From: Acidobacteriota bacterium
Lineage (GTDB): Bacteria; Acidobacteriota; Terriglobia; Bryobacterales; Bryobacteraceae
Length of the DNA: 64,000 nt
Direction: 5' to 3'
Assembly (NCBI GenBank): GCA_018268715.1
Contig: JAFDVZ010000010.1
Coordinates: forward strand, 162,714-226,713
In this document: positions 42,119-52,384 of the stretch, piece by piece
Position numbering within the stretch: the stretch's first letter is position 1
Layout: every line of letters begins with the position of its first letter
The notes under the pieces: generated by a model
What the model was told of the DNA's origin: nothing
Seen by the model: only the letters and a program-made list of their open reading frames with translations
Databases searched by the model: none
Made by a program: the position numbers and the translations under genes

Positions 42119-45100
42119 CCGGCAATGAGGCCACGGCCAGTTAGCCGTGGAAAGTCGGAGGACCTGATCGAGATGCTTCGGCGCAACCCGCTTCAATGAG
42201 GCCACGGCCAGTTAGCCGTGGAAAGACCGTCGTGTATTGGGCTCCGTTCACGTCGATCTTGCTTCAATGAGGCCACGGCCAGTTAGCCGTGGAAAGCGAG
42301 CGCCCCGACCAGTGTTACGCCGAGCGCGACAGGCTTCAATGAGGCCACGGCCAGTTAGCCGTGGAAAGGCCGGGTCCGTGTTCGCCACCCCATCCGCATT
42401 GACCGGCTTCAATGAGGCCACGGCCAGTTAGCCGTGGAAAGATCTAACCCGGCCTTTTCGCCGAGCCTCGACAGGCTGCTTCAATGAGGCCACGGCCAGT
42501 TAGCCGTGGAAAGCCCCGTGAGGACCGCTTCCGTAAGGTCCGCGTCCGGCTTCAATGAGGCCACGGCCAGTTAGCCGTGGAAAGATTCCGTCTACAGCCG
42601 CAATCGGCGGCTCTACGTGACGCTTCAATGAGGCCACGGCCAGTTAGCCGTGGAAAGTCGGCCGGTACTGGCGTCACACTGCGCATCGTCGGCTTCAATG
42701 AGGCCACGGCCAGTTAGCCGTGGAAAGGTCGAGAGACTCAGGAGCGATGCCGCCGTGAACGTGCTTCAATGAGGCCACGGCCAGTTAGCCGTGGAAAGTC
42801 GGGATCGAACGGCCTGGTAAAGCGCACGGCCCTGCTTCAATGAGGCCACGGCCAGTTAGCCGTGGAAAGTTCCGCGTGTATCTCAACCGGAAGGTTCACC
42901 GTCGCGCTTCAATGAGGCCACGGCCAGTTAGCCGTGGAAAGGGTCTAGGCAAGGCTTCGGTTGTAGGGTACTTCTCTGCTTCAATGAGGCCACGGCCAGT
43001 TAGCCGTGGAAAGGTGAAATGCGATGGCTCCAGCTCGTCCGTCTGCATTGCTTCAATGAGGCCACGGCCAGTTAGCCGTGGAAAGGGTGCTGGAGGACGT
43101 GCAGAGTATGGGGAAAGACGTGCTTCAATGAGGCCACGGCCAGTTAGCCGTGGAAAGAGGTCCGGCCTACGCAAGACCCACGCCGGCGGCCGGCCGCTTC
43201 AATGAGGCCACGGCCAGTTAGCCGTGGAAAGATGGGCGTCATTGGGTCGTTCGCCAGCGTTCTCGGCTTCAATGAGGCCACGGCCAGTTAGCCGTGGAAA
43301 GAACCACCCGATACAGTCTCCCAATGCCGGCATTCTGCTTCAATGAGGCCACGGCCAGTTAGCCGTGGAAAGATAACGCCCACGTCGTGGCAACTCTACA
43401 GGCCGCAAAGCTTCAATGAGGCCACGGCCAGTTAGCCGTGGAAAGCGTCGAATGCGATCTACACCCATGAGGCTCAATACGCTTCAATGAGGCCACGGCC
43501 AGTTAGCCGTGGAAAGGTGCCGAAAAAGATGAAGGAAGACGATTTGTTTGTGTTGCTTCAATGAGGCCACGGCCAGTTAGCCGTGGAAAGTGGGGTCGAC
43601 CTGGCGAATAAACCTCTGCACCTGGGAATCGCTTCAATGAGGCCACGGCCAGTTAGCCGTGGAAAGCGAACGAGTACCGACGAAGAAGCGCCTGGTGAAC
43701 GGGCTTCAATGAGGCCACGGCCAGTTAGCCGTGGAAAGTTCACAGTATGTGCGAACATTACCGGAGAGTCAAGAGCTTCAATGAGGCCACGGCCAGTTAG
43801 CCGTGGAAAGTCGAGCAGGCGCGGAGGCTGCGATGAACTGCCGTATTGCTTCAATGAGGCCACGGCCAGTTAGCCGTGGAAAGCGAATCATCCTTGCTGC
43901 GCGCGATGCCAGCGATGCGCGCTTCAATGAGGCCACGGCCAGTTAGCCGTGGAAAGAGAGATCCGGTTTGCCATCCAAGACAACGGCTGTCCTGGCTTCA
44001 ATGAGGCCACGGCCAGTTAGCCGTGGAAAGTAAGGTTCAATATGCAGCCACGGTGGAGGACGTTAAGCTTCAATGAGGCCACGGCCAGTTAGCCGTGGAA
44101 AGTATACATACCCGACCACGCCGCCAGGGGGCGCATCGCTTCAATGAGGCCACGGCCAGTTAGCCGTGGAAAGACAAACGGAAAGGTCGGCATCGGGACG
44201 GCGTCCCCGGCTTCAATGAGGCCACGGCCAGTTAGCCGTGGAAAGTTTCACTTCCTCCTCAGGGGCATTGTTATCGGGAATGCTTCAATGAGGCCACGGC
44301 CAGTTAGCCGTGGAAAGGTAAGGTTTGCTCCACCGTCAGAGCCTACGATTCGCTTCAATGAGGCCACGGCCAGTTAGCCGTGGAAAGATGGCCTTAATCA
44401 GTGGGTCCTGGACTGCCCTATCTACTGGCTTCAATGAGGCCACGGCCAGTTAGCCGTGGAAAGGCGTTGAGACGCAGTTGGAGTTCCGACGCCATCGCTA
44501 GCTTCAATGAGGCCACGGCCAGTTAGCCGTGGAAAGGCGCCCCGGTGGCAATATCGCCGACGACGTGGGAGCCGCTTCAATGAGGCCACGGCCAGTTAGC
44601 CGTGGAAAGACTTGGGAGCGGCCACGAGGAGGAGATGAAGTACGAGCAGGGCTTCAATGAGGCCACGGCCAGTTAGCCGTGGAAAGTGAAGCGCCGGCGT
44701 TCAATACGGGTATCGAGGTTCTCGCTTCAATGAGGCCACGGCCAGTTAGCCGTGGAAAGCCCCGTCACCGCAGTCGGAGATCGCGCGGACAATCGCTTCA
44801 ATGAGGCCACGGCCAGTTAGCCGTGGAAAGGAAGGTCGTGGTGCTGACCTTGGGAACGAGCTGGCCGCTTCAATGAGGCCACGGCCAGTTAGCCGTGGAA
44901 AGACAAATTGGTAGAAGAGGCTTAAAAAAGGAAAACCAAGCTTCAATGAGGCCACGGCCAGTTAGCCGTGGAAAGCGGCGAACTGAGCAGCCGCCCGACG
45001 ATCTTGTTTGTGCTTCAATGAGGCCACGGCCAGTTAGCCGTGGAAAGCGACGATCCCCCGGTATCCCGTGCATTGCATCAGACGCTTCAATGAGGCCACG

Positions 45101-45696
45101 GCCAGTTAGCCGTGGAAAGGACGTCGTCGCGTGGCCCAAAGAGGAACCCGAGGCCGGGCTTCAATGAGGCCACGGCCAGTTAGCCGTGGAAAGGGACTTC
45201 GCCCCGCCCGCGCCGATCGCCATCGGCATGCTTCAATGAGGCCACGGCCAGTTAGCCGTGGAAAGCGGTCACACGTCGCAGACAGTCGAGGCCGGCATAC
45301 GCGCTTCAATGAGGCCACGGCCAGTTAGCCGTGGAAAGACCTCACCTCGTTCCTCCATCTCCTGGAACAAGTCGCTTCAATGAGGCCACGGCCAGTTAGC
45401 CGTGGAAAGTGGCCGTGGCCCCTCGATCAATTCCACCACCATCGTGCTTCAATGAGGCCACGGCCAGTTAGCCGTGGAAAGTCAATCGGCGTCACTATAG
45501 CATCAGCCAACGTCGGGCTTCAATGAGGCCACGGCCAGTTAGCCGTGGAAAGTCGCGAACCGCTGCGGAGGCTCTCCAGAGGGCATCGGCTTCAATGAGG
45601 CCACGGCCAGTTAGCCGTGGAAAGGCGGGGACCGAGCGCCACCTCATCGTTTTCGACGAGGCTTCAATGAGGCCACGGCCAGTTAGCCGTGGAAAG
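42119..45696 (-). CRISPR. CRISPR array, 50 repeats / 49 spacers, type I-G associated
   Basis: Repeats are 36 nt with starts ~72 nt apart; spacers are 34-41 nt. On the minus strand the repeat runs from CTTTCCACGGCTAACTGG to a CTCATTGAAGC end, with a 7-bp stem CCACGGC / GCCGTGG. Copies 2-50 read identical; the copy at 42119-42154 is degenerate at its first four plus-strand bases (CCGG for GCTT). I infer transcription on the minus strand: the repeat then ends in ATTGAAGC, a typical 5' handle, the degenerate repeat is at the distal end, and the cas genes lie upstream on the same strand. No duplicated spacer was noticed, though I did not compare all pairs. Confidence 0.98.
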
Positions 45697-45892
45697 AGCG
45701 CCCACCACAACTCTTCAATTATCAAACACCTGCCGGCCCGTTTGCGAGCACCCCACAAAAACCACCCTACCACCACCCTCCAGCGCTCGTCAAAATCGCC
45801 GCAAACCCAACAAAACAAACCTCCGCGAGCACCCCCCGCCAACCGCGCGCCGCCCCGCCGCTCGCACGCCCATCCGCTCGCCACCCCCAGCC
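45697..45892 (-). promoter_or_regulatory. Probable CRISPR leader
   Basis: 196-bp non-coding interval between the stop of csb2 and the first (newest-end) repeat. The minus strand is G/T-rich, with T-runs, a TTGACG and a GATAAT-like box close to the array. An 11-bp direct repeat GCGAGCACCCC (plus strand) occurs at 45744-45754 and 45825-45835. Leader identity is inferred from array orientation; exact promoter boxes are uncertain. Confidence 0.6.
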
Positions 45893-47317
45893 TCATCCCT
45901 CCCGCACAGCCGCAAACACCCCAATCCCATAATGCCGCCCCAACCCGGCCAACACCGGCCCCCGCACCGCCTCCCGAAACCGCACCTCCACATGCACCCG
46001 AGGCAACCCGTCCAGGTGCGCCGGAGCCCGCATCGCCGAAGCCCCCTGCGACCCCGCCCAAAACGGCGCCCGCTGAAACGCCAGCGCCTCGATCCCCCGC
46101 TCCTCGTAACCCGCCATCTGAAACGCACGCAGCAGCATCCGCTCCGTCTTCGCCACCGAAATCTCCCCCCGCGTCGCGTTGTGCCCATGCAGAACCACCG
46201 GAGTCACCGAACGCCACCGCGCCGCCTCCCGCCGGGGCGTGAAACGTTCGAAGACGCCGTCCACCCGCGCCGCCTCCAGCGTGCAAACCCGCCGCCCGGA
46301 AGAATCCGTCAACGCCGCCCCCGCCAGCTTCTGCCCCACCAGCCACGCCATCTCGCCCGCCCCGCCCGGCGGCTCCACGATCACGCACCGCCGGATGGAC
46401 CCATCCCCATGCGGAGGCCCAATGCTCGGAATCGGCACATACGATAGCTGCTCCCCTCGCTCCTCCCCGTGCCCCAGCACCACGGAAACGATCCGCTCAT
46501 GCTCAATCTCGCCCGCCAGCGCCACCGACGCCCCATGCCGCAGCCACGCCGCCACCATCATCGCGCTACCCCAGCCCGGATAGCGCCCGCCCTCCGGAAC
46601 GATCCGGAACGCCGCGAACGCCCGCCCCACCGCGCCCGGCCGCTGGTATCTCTGCAACCGCAACATCGACGGCCGGGTGAACGCATCCACGCCCCTCCCC
46701 GTCGTCCGAGCCTGGAACCGCTCATAAACCGCCTCCAGGTCCTCCAGCGTCCCCTCCATCGGGACCTCCAGACGAACCTCCCCGCCCTGCTCCACCGGCT
46801 CATGCGTCACACGCCCGTCCGGCGCCGCCCCGCCATCCGCCCGCAAATCCGCGAACGCCATGTCCACGCCCCAACCCAACGTGTGCAGACGCTCGGTCGC
46901 CGCCCGCAGCTTCTCCAACAACTCCCCGGCGGCATTCCCCTCCGGAACCGTCCAGTAATAGCGGACGTGTGGACCATCCCCCTCCGTCCTCCACGCCTGC
47001 ACCGTCTTCATCGTGCGAATCGCGCTCGGATTCGCCGCCTTGCCCCGAATCCACTCCCGCGCGATCGCGTCCATGTCGTTGTTCGGAACCGCCAGCCGGT
47101 GCGCGCTCTCCCGCGCCGCCCAACTCGACACAATCCGTGGAGCCCCCAGCGTCTCCAGCCACCGTAGCGCCGCCCCCGCGTCTGTCGCCCCATGTCCGCA
47201 ACCCATCGCCCCAGCCACCAGCGCCTGGTACAGTCGCGCCGGCGACGGCGGCCACTCCTCGCCGTGATAACGCCCGTTCAGAAACGTCACCGCAACGCAG
47301 AACACGTTCTCGCTCAT
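45893..47317 (-). CDS. csb2: CRISPR-associated Csb2 (Cas5-Cas6-like fusion), type I-G
   Basis: The 474-residue protein is of the GSU0054/Csb2 family. It begins with the RAMP-like VAVTFLNGRYHGEEWPPSPARLYQALVAG, characteristic of this family, and ends with a second RAMP-like domain (VHVEVRFREAVRGPVLAGLGRHYGIGVF). In type I-G systems it combines the Cas5 role (binding the crRNA 5' handle in Cascade) with Cas6-like pre-crRNA processing. Its start overlaps the csb1 stop by 4 nt. It is the last gene of the operon and is followed directly by the leader and array. Confidence 0.92.
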   Translation of the reverse strand: MSENVFCVAVTFLNGRYHGEEWPPSPARLYQALVAGAMGCGHGATDAGAALRWLETLGAPRIVSSWAARESAHRLAVPNNDMDAIAREWIRGKAANPSAIRTMKTVQAWRTEGDGPHVRYYWTVPEGNAAGELLEKLRAATERLHTLGWGVDMAFADLRADGGAAPDGRVTHEPVEQGGEVRLEVPMEGTLEDLEAVYERFQARTTGRGVDAFTRPSMLRLQRYQRPGAVGRAFAAFRIVPEGGRYPGWGSAMMVAAWLRHGASVALAGEIEHERIVSVVLGHGEERGEQLSYVPIPSIGPPHGDGSIRRCVIVEPPGGAGEMAWLVGQKLAGAALTDSSGRRVCTLEAARVDGVFERFTPRREAARWRSVTPVVLHGHNATRGEISVAKTERMLLRAFQMAGYEERGIEALAFQRAPFWAGSQGASAMRAPAHLDGLPRVHVEVRFREAVRGPVLAGLGRHYGIGVFAAVREG

Positions 47318-48360
47318 TTGGCCTTCTTCGCCTTCTTCGCCGCGGCTTTCTCACTCTTCTCGTTGGCCGCCTTGCTCACGGCCTCCTTGCTGAATGTGGC
47401 CATCCATCCCGCTCCCACGCCGAACTCCCCAGCCGCCGCCTTCGCGTACCGAAACGCCTCCCCTTCATCCAACTCGAGCGCCTGCCGCTCGCCCGTCCGA
47501 TACACCACCTGCGCTGCCGCCGGCGCGCTCGAAACCAGCAGGCACCCCTCCCGCAGGAACTTCTCGGTACGCGTCAGTAGCGCGGTCAGCGCCAGCCCTA
47601 GAATGTAGCGCCGCAGCAACTTCGTCCCGTCGTCCTTGCCGCCGCCCAGCGCACGCAACGCAACCAGGTTCAGCACCGCCTCCCGCCGAATCCCGCCCCG
47701 CGCGATCAGCCCACCCGCCGTCCGCCCCGCCGGAGCGTCATTCAGCCCGATTTCCGACAGAAACTTCGACTCCGCCAGCTCTTCCACTTCCTCCTTCTCG
47801 GTCGACGAGAAATACTGCGCCGCCCGGCTCAGCGGAGAAACGTCGTACGCCCGCACCGTCGCCCCCACCAGCCGAGGCAGCTTCACCTGGGTGTCGCGCG
47901 AATCCCACACCCCGAACACCAGCGACGTGGGCGCCAGTTTCGCCAGCCCCGTCGCATCCCGCCTGTCCCGAATATCGGTGAACGCCGTCCGCAGCGTCTC
48001 CCATCGATCGGAAAACCGCACCACCGCGTCCGCCGCCCGGTGCCCGGTCTCGAGTAGGTTGATCTCCCGCTCGCCGATTCGCACCGTCGCCTGGGGAACC
48101 AGTTCCGAATACGGCGGCCTCATGAACAGTGGCTCCATACGATTGGCCTGGCTGCCTACCGTGTCCACCAGCGCCGCCTTCGTCTTGTCCGAAAGCTCAT
48201 CCACCAGGTAGCTCGGTTTATCGTCGCTGCCCTCCGGCGGCGCGAACGTCGGCGGAAAGAACACCGTGCCCTTCCCCATCACCGGCTCCAGCTCTTCCTT
48301 CACCGTCAACGCCACCACGTTCGTTTCCGTCAGCCATTCATCCAAATCGGTCGCCATCAT
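47314..48360 (-). CDS. csb1: CRISPR-associated Csb1 (Cas7-type backbone), type I-G
   Basis: The 348-residue protein is of the GSU0053/Csb1 family. Features include LVDTVGSQANRMEPLF, the family motif, then DAVVRFSD, PTSLVFGVWDSRDTQVKLPRLV and YILGLALTALL. It should form the repeated Cas7-like backbone along the crRNA. The C-terminus is a Lys/Ala/Glu-rich tail (SEKAAAKKAKKAK), probably disordered. It lies 15 nt after csb3 and overlaps csb2 by 4 nt. Confidence 0.94.
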   Translation of the reverse strand: MMATDLDEWLTETNVVALTVKEELEPVMGKGTVFFPPTFAPPEGSDDKPSYLVDELSDKTKAALVDTVGSQANRMEPLFMRPPYSELVPQATVRIGEREINLLETGHRAADAVVRFSDRWETLRTAFTDIRDRRDATGLAKLAPTSLVFGVWDSRDTQVKLPRLVGATVRAYDVSPLSRAAQYFSSTEKEEVEELAESKFLSEIGLNDAPAGRTAGGLIARGGIRREAVLNLVALRALGGGKDDGTKLLRRYILGLALTALLTRTEKFLREGCLLVSSAPAAAQVVYRTGERQALELDEGEAFRYAKAAAGEFGVGAGWMATFSKEAVSKAANEKSEKAAAKKAKKAK

Positions 48361-48375
48361 CGGTCTCTCCTAAGG

Positions 48376-49137
48376 TCAGTTCTCCACCCGCGCGAAAGTG
48401 AAATACTTGTAGCTCTGGCCCCGCTTGTCGATTTCAAAGGCGTATCGCCGGGCCCTCAGCCCGTCCCAGGGCTCGCGAAACGCCGCCCGCGCCAGCGTCG
48501 CGCTCAACCCGGTCAGCCATAGGCTGTATCCCACCCCCCTCCGGCTTCGCACGTCCGGCCGGAACGTCTGCAACCCGATGGCGGCCAACGCCTCCACCGC
48601 CGCGAACGTAGCCGCGTCCCGCCCGTGCTCATTCGGCGAAAATCCCAGATCCAGCGCATTCCACGCCGACCGCGGATCCACCCCGAACTTCGCCTTCGTC
48701 AGGCTCGGCCGGTAAAACAGCTCCCCCCAATTCACCTCGGCGTCCACCAGCGGCAACAGCTCCCCGAACAGATTCCCGGTAGTCACCTGTCCCGCCCAGC
48801 ACTTCAAACTCACCGCCTTTTCGCGAAACTCATCCAGCCACCAGTCGAGCCCCAGTTCCCCATACCCCGCCAGCCGAAGGCGAGCCGGCCGCACCGTCGC
48901 GTTCTCGTGCTCTTCGAACTCCGGTTCGCACTCCCGCAGCGCCCTCAGCCGGCCCCTCAACTCTCCCTCGTCCGCTTCGAGCTCGAATCGCGCCTCCCTG
49001 GGGCGCCCGTCGTCCACCACAAACCGCCCCACCCGATCCTCGGCCTCCCCCAGCCCCGCCAGTTCCAACAGTCCCGCGCAGGCGAAGAAGTGCCCCGGAT
49101 TCCGCGGATCCATCCGGATCTCCAGCCGCTCAGGCAC
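48376..49137 (-). CDS. csb3: CRISPR-associated Csb3, type I-G
   Basis: The 253-residue protein opens with IRMDPRNPGHFFACAGLLELA, the family's conserved N-terminus. FSPNEHGRDAATFAAVEALAAIGLQTFRP and a C-terminal YFTFARVEN strand follow. Csb3 takes the large-subunit-like (Cas8-type) position in one branch of type I-G/I-U loci, where others use Csx17. Its first codons overlap the end of cas3 by 8 nt, so it is translationally coupled. No Csx17 is present. Confidence 0.9.
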   Translation of the reverse strand: MPERLEIRMDPRNPGHFFACAGLLELAGLGEAEDRVGRFVVDDGRPREARFELEADEGELRGRLRALRECEPEFEEHENATVRPARLRLAGYGELGLDWWLDEFREKAVSLKCWAGQVTTGNLFGELLPLVDAEVNWGELFYRPSLTKAKFGVDPRSAWNALDLGFSPNEHGRDAATFAAVEALAAIGLQTFRPDVRSRRGVGYSLWLTGLSATLARAAFREPWDGLRARRYAFEIDKRGQSYKYFTFARVEN

Positions 49138-51628
49138 TGCTCTGCCCTTCCTCGGCCGAAACGCTCGCGTCCGCGCACTTGAAAATCGCCTCCAGGTACG
49201 CCAGCCCCCACACCCCGTAACGCCGTTGCAGTCGAGAAAACCTCCGCGCCGCCTCCTCGGCCGCCCCTTCCGACGCCCGCAGCCGCTCGCGGTCGTACTG
49301 CCGCCGCTCGAAATACGGGCGAGCCGCCGAGTGATGCGACGCGATCAGGTGCAGCGCCAGTTCGTCATCCACCTCGGCCTGCGCTCTCAACAGCGACCCG
49401 AATTCGTGCCGGTACCCGTTCAACAGCCCTGGATTCGCCGGCGCCGCGCTCTTCGCAACCGGCGCGTCCATCTGTCCGCCCATCGCCCTCTGCCACAGTT
49501 CGCAGCCCTTGCCCGCATCGTGCCGCTCCCCCGCCAGTTCGAAGGTGCGCTCCAGCCCGTCCTCCAGCAGCGCCCCCGCAAACGTCCGCGCCCTCCGCGC
49601 CACCGCCCCCACGTGATCCGGAAGCGGGACGTTCGTTCCCCTCCTCCGCGCCGCTGCCGGACCGAAGTACGCAATCGCCCTCTCGGAATCCGGCAGCCGG
49701 ACCGTTTTCCGCAGCCGCAGCCCCTCCTGTTCGGCATACCGCGCCAGTCCCTGCCCGTCCGGAAGCGCCTCCGCCTCCCCGGCGCCGCGGCCGCCCAGCC
49801 GCCTCCACTCGCCGTTTTCATAGGCCAGCCGCCGCCCCCGCTCCTCGCCCTCCCACCAGTCGGCGACATCAAGGGAACCGCCGTCTGGCGAAATCTCCGG
49901 CGTGAACATCCCGAATCGCAGCCACCCCAGGTCGCTCGGCAGCAGCGCCAGCTTTCCGCCCAACCGCTCCGCCTCACCCCGGGCGATCTCGGCCAGCGTC
50001 GCCAACTCCACCGTCAGGTCCGGCGCCGCCAGAATCAGGCGCACGCCGTCCGGATCTCGCCCCGCCGCCCGCATCGCCCCGGCCAGTTCCTGGAATTTGC
50101 GGTGGACCCGTCCCGCCGGCTCGCGCAGCCGTTCGTGAGCCCGCACCGGGCATGCCTCCAGCGCCTCCGTCACATCCTCCGGATCCACCTCGGCGTCGCT
50201 CAACAGGCCCACATCGTCGCGCCAGGCCAGTTCCGTCTCCGGTTCCTCGTCTTCCCGCTTTCCGTGCAGCCAGGGCTCCACCGGCGCCATCGCGGAATCC
50301 CGATACGTCGTCTGCGCCCAGTTCTCCACGCGCCACGCCTCCAGCCGGGCCATCAGGGGAAGTTCAGTCTTCGCTTCCGCCCCCGGCCGCCGAAGCCACA
50401 CCGCCCGGCAACTGGCGTCGCCATCCAGCAACCGCAGATAATCGGCCGCTGCCCGCAGCCGTTCGCTCTTCACCGGCTCCACCGCCGCCACGTGGACTTC
50501 CGCCGAGGACGCCTCGCCATGCCGATTCAGGCGGCCGAAGCGCTGCAGCAGCCGGTCCGCCTCCGCCAGCCCGGTGATCATCCGTTCGCAGGAAAGGTCC
50601 ACGCCCACTTCGGCCGCCGAAGTCGCCACCAGCCACACCGGTTCCTCGCCGCTCTCTTTGGATTGAAACCGCCGGAACGCCGCGGCCTCCTCCCCGCCGC
50701 CATCCGCCGAGCCGGTCAACCGGTCTCGTTCCAGCCCCCGCAGGGTTCCGGTCAGCAGGGCCGTCTTGCAGCCGTCTTTTCGCAGTCGGATGGCGAACTC
50801 GAGCGCTTTTTCCGGCTGTTCGATGAACACGATGGTGCGGGGCGCGGGCTTCTCGGTGGCCAGTCGCCGCGCCAGGCTCTCGAAGTTCTTGCTCTCGCAG
50901 GCATGCATCGAGAGCGTCTTGGGAGCGGTGAAGATCTTCCGGAAGTGCGGGCTCTCGGCGGCGTCCAGTTCGGGGTCGTGAACAAACCGGCCGTCACCGG
51001 CGCCATCGGCGGGCGTTGCGGAGAGTTTCAGAATCCGGAAGCTCTTCCCGGTCACCTTGTCCGCCGGCCGCATGGCGCGAACGGCTCCCAGCAGCCGGGC
51101 GAAGGCGGGACTCAGGTGCGCTTCGTCATTGACGATCCAGCTGTCGACGCCCACCAGCCCCGCATGCAGCGGCCGGTGATACCGTCCGGAGCGATATCCG
51201 CGAAACAGCAACCGGCTGCCGATCATATCGACGGTGCCGGCGACCACCGCGGGCCGGCGAGGATCCCTCAGCCACTCTTCGTTATCGGCGAACTGCCCGC
51301 GAAGGGTGCTGATGGCGAGATCGCACTCTTCGCCGAGCCTCTCCCGCAACCGTTCCGCCTCGCCCGTCACCTGATCGACAACGGCCCGCCGGTTCACCAC
51401 CCAGACCAGTCGGGTAGGCGCGGGCGCGCAGCGAAACCGTTCGGCGCACAAGCGGAGCAGGATCCAGATCCACAGGATGCTGGTCTTCCCCGCGCCGGTA
51501 GGAAGATCGACGACTTCCGGCCAGCGGCCCGCGGCCAACTCGGCAAACAGCCGTCTCTGCCACGGATAAGGCGAAAAACCAGTCAGCCGCTCGAACTCAG
51601 TCAGAAAATACGACTCAAGTTCTTCCAA
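49130..51628 (-). CDS. cas3: Cas3 helicase-nuclease with C-terminal HD domain, type I-G
   Basis: The 832-residue protein has a superfamily 2 helicase first: Walker A LPTGAGKT (42-49), DEAH box in IVNDEAHLSPAF (168-171), motif VVATSAAEVGVDLS and motif VI LLQRFGRLNRHG. The HD nuclease is at the C-terminus: RHDAGKGCELWQ (H703-D704), later His at ~741 and ASHHS (~764-767), then FKCAD. Helicase-then-HD order is characteristic of type I-U/I-G Cas3. The start is TTG 51628. It is the first gene of the operon, with a promoter about 55 bp upstream. Confidence 0.95.
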   Translation of the reverse strand: MEELESYFLTEFERLTGFSPYPWQRRLFAELAAGRWPEVVDLPTGAGKTSILWIWILLRLCAERFRCAPAPTRLVWVVNRRAVVDQVTGEAERLRERLGEECDLAISTLRGQFADNEEWLRDPRRPAVVAGTVDMIGSRLLFRGYRSGRYHRPLHAGLVGVDSWIVNDEAHLSPAFARLLGAVRAMRPADKVTGKSFRILKLSATPADGAGDGRFVHDPELDAAESPHFRKIFTAPKTLSMHACESKNFESLARRLATEKPAPRTIVFIEQPEKALEFAIRLRKDGCKTALLTGTLRGLERDRLTGSADGGGEEAAAFRRFQSKESGEEPVWLVATSAAEVGVDLSCERMITGLAEADRLLQRFGRLNRHGEASSAEVHVAAVEPVKSERLRAAADYLRLLDGDASCRAVWLRRPGAEAKTELPLMARLEAWRVENWAQTTYRDSAMAPVEPWLHGKREDEEPETELAWRDDVGLLSDAEVDPEDVTEALEACPVRAHERLREPAGRVHRKFQELAGAMRAAGRDPDGVRLILAAPDLTVELATLAEIARGEAERLGGKLALLPSDLGWLRFGMFTPEISPDGGSLDVADWWEGEERGRRLAYENGEWRRLGGRGAGEAEALPDGQGLARYAEQEGLRLRKTVRLPDSERAIAYFGPAAARRRGTNVPLPDHVGAVARRARTFAGALLEDGLERTFELAGERHDAGKGCELWQRAMGGQMDAPVAKSAAPANPGLLNGYRHEFGSLLRAQAEVDDELALHLIASHHSAARPYFERRQYDRERLRASEGAAEEAARRFSRLQRRYGVWGLAYLEAIFKCADASVSAEEGQSSA

Positions 51629-51680
51629 TGTAATCTACTTCTCACAACAAGTGAACATAGAACTACTTGGCCAAATTTGG

Positions 51681-51709
51681 ATAATACGCCGATATAAGTG
51701 GATTTACAA
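51681..51709 (-). promoter_or_regulatory. Predicted cas operon promoter
   Basis: Minus-strand boxes -35 TTGTAA (51704-51709) and -10 TATTAT (51681-51686) with an ideal 17-bp spacer, in an A/T-rich 100-bp gap directly upstream of cas3. The expected 5' leader is about 45 nt. Confidence 0.65.
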
Positions 51710-51730
51710 GTCACTCGAAGCTGTGAGAAA

Positions 51731-52384
51731 TCAGACAATCCGGCCCTTGCCCACCGGCCCCACCTTACCCCGCCGCGCCGCCCAGCAAGCCAGCGCCACC
51801 GCAATCACCGTATCGTCATGGACGCGCGCGGCGGCGGCGCCATACTTCGTGGCCCCGCCCCGGGTGCGTTCCACCCGCAGGTTCATCAACTCCTCCACCA
51901 GCCTTCCGCGATTCGGTAGCCGTCCAGCGATCTTCAATTCCTCCTCCTCGAGCATCACCTCGAGCCCATGGATCAGACTTTGTCGGGGAATCGTCCGGTC
52001 ATCGCCCGAGCCGGTTTCATGCAAGCCGCCGGTAATCGTGACCGCAATCATGTGGCAATCGAGATCCCTCCGGCGCAGTGCGTCCACGATGGGCTCGCCG
52101 ACGCAGCTCGCGTCCACCACCAGCGTGCAGCGCCGCTGGAGAGCGGGATCGCGAGTAACCCGGACCACGCGGTCAACCACGCGCGGATAACTGGTCCCCA
52201 GCGGGATACGTTCAAGGTGCCGCAGGCCATAGAAATCCCGAGGCTCCTCCCAGGGAGTAAGAAAATGCGGCGTCCCCCCGGGACGACACTCGACGATAGC
52301 AATCGCCGTATAGTCCACCTTCTTCCCCAAATCAACACCCACATAAAACTCAGGCACAGGCAAAACCAAAACAACCTCCAACAA
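51731..52384 (-). CDS. Terminase large subunit, C-terminal nuclease part (split gene)
   Basis: The 217-residue frame is the RNase H-like terminase nuclease. EFYVGVDLGKKVDYTAIAIVE carries the first Asp, CTLVVDASCVGEPIVDAL the second region and ARVHDDTVIAVALACWA the last Asp pair. It needs a TTG start at 52384 to be made alone. It is in exactly the same reading frame as the ATPase part upstream (52439-53347), separated only by a TAG stop and a minisatellite, so the two were presumably one gene. No portal, capsid or other phage gene is nearby. Confidence 0.75.
   Translation of the reverse strand: MLEVVLVLPVPEFYVGVDLGKKVDYTAIAIVECRPGGTPHFLTPWEEPRDFYGLRHLERIPLGTSYPRVVDRVVRVTRDPALQRRCTLVVDASCVGEPIVDALRRRDLDCHMIAVTITGGLHETGSGDDRTIPRQSLIHGLEVMLEEEELKIAGRLPNRGRLVEELMNLRVERTRGGATKYGAAAARVHDDTVIAVALACWAARRGKVGPVGKGRIV

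Noticed and set aside
42237-45328. Open frames across the CRISPR array encoding repeated 'MRPRPVSRGK' or 'FPRLTGRGLIEA' peptides on both strands
   Set aside because: They are translations of the 36-nt repeats plus spacers, with no ribosome-binding sites or conserved domains.
45495-46388. Long minus-strand frame crossing the array end, leader and 3' part of csb2
   Set aside because: It is out of frame with csb2 and includes translated CRISPR repeats; a GC-rich shadow frame.
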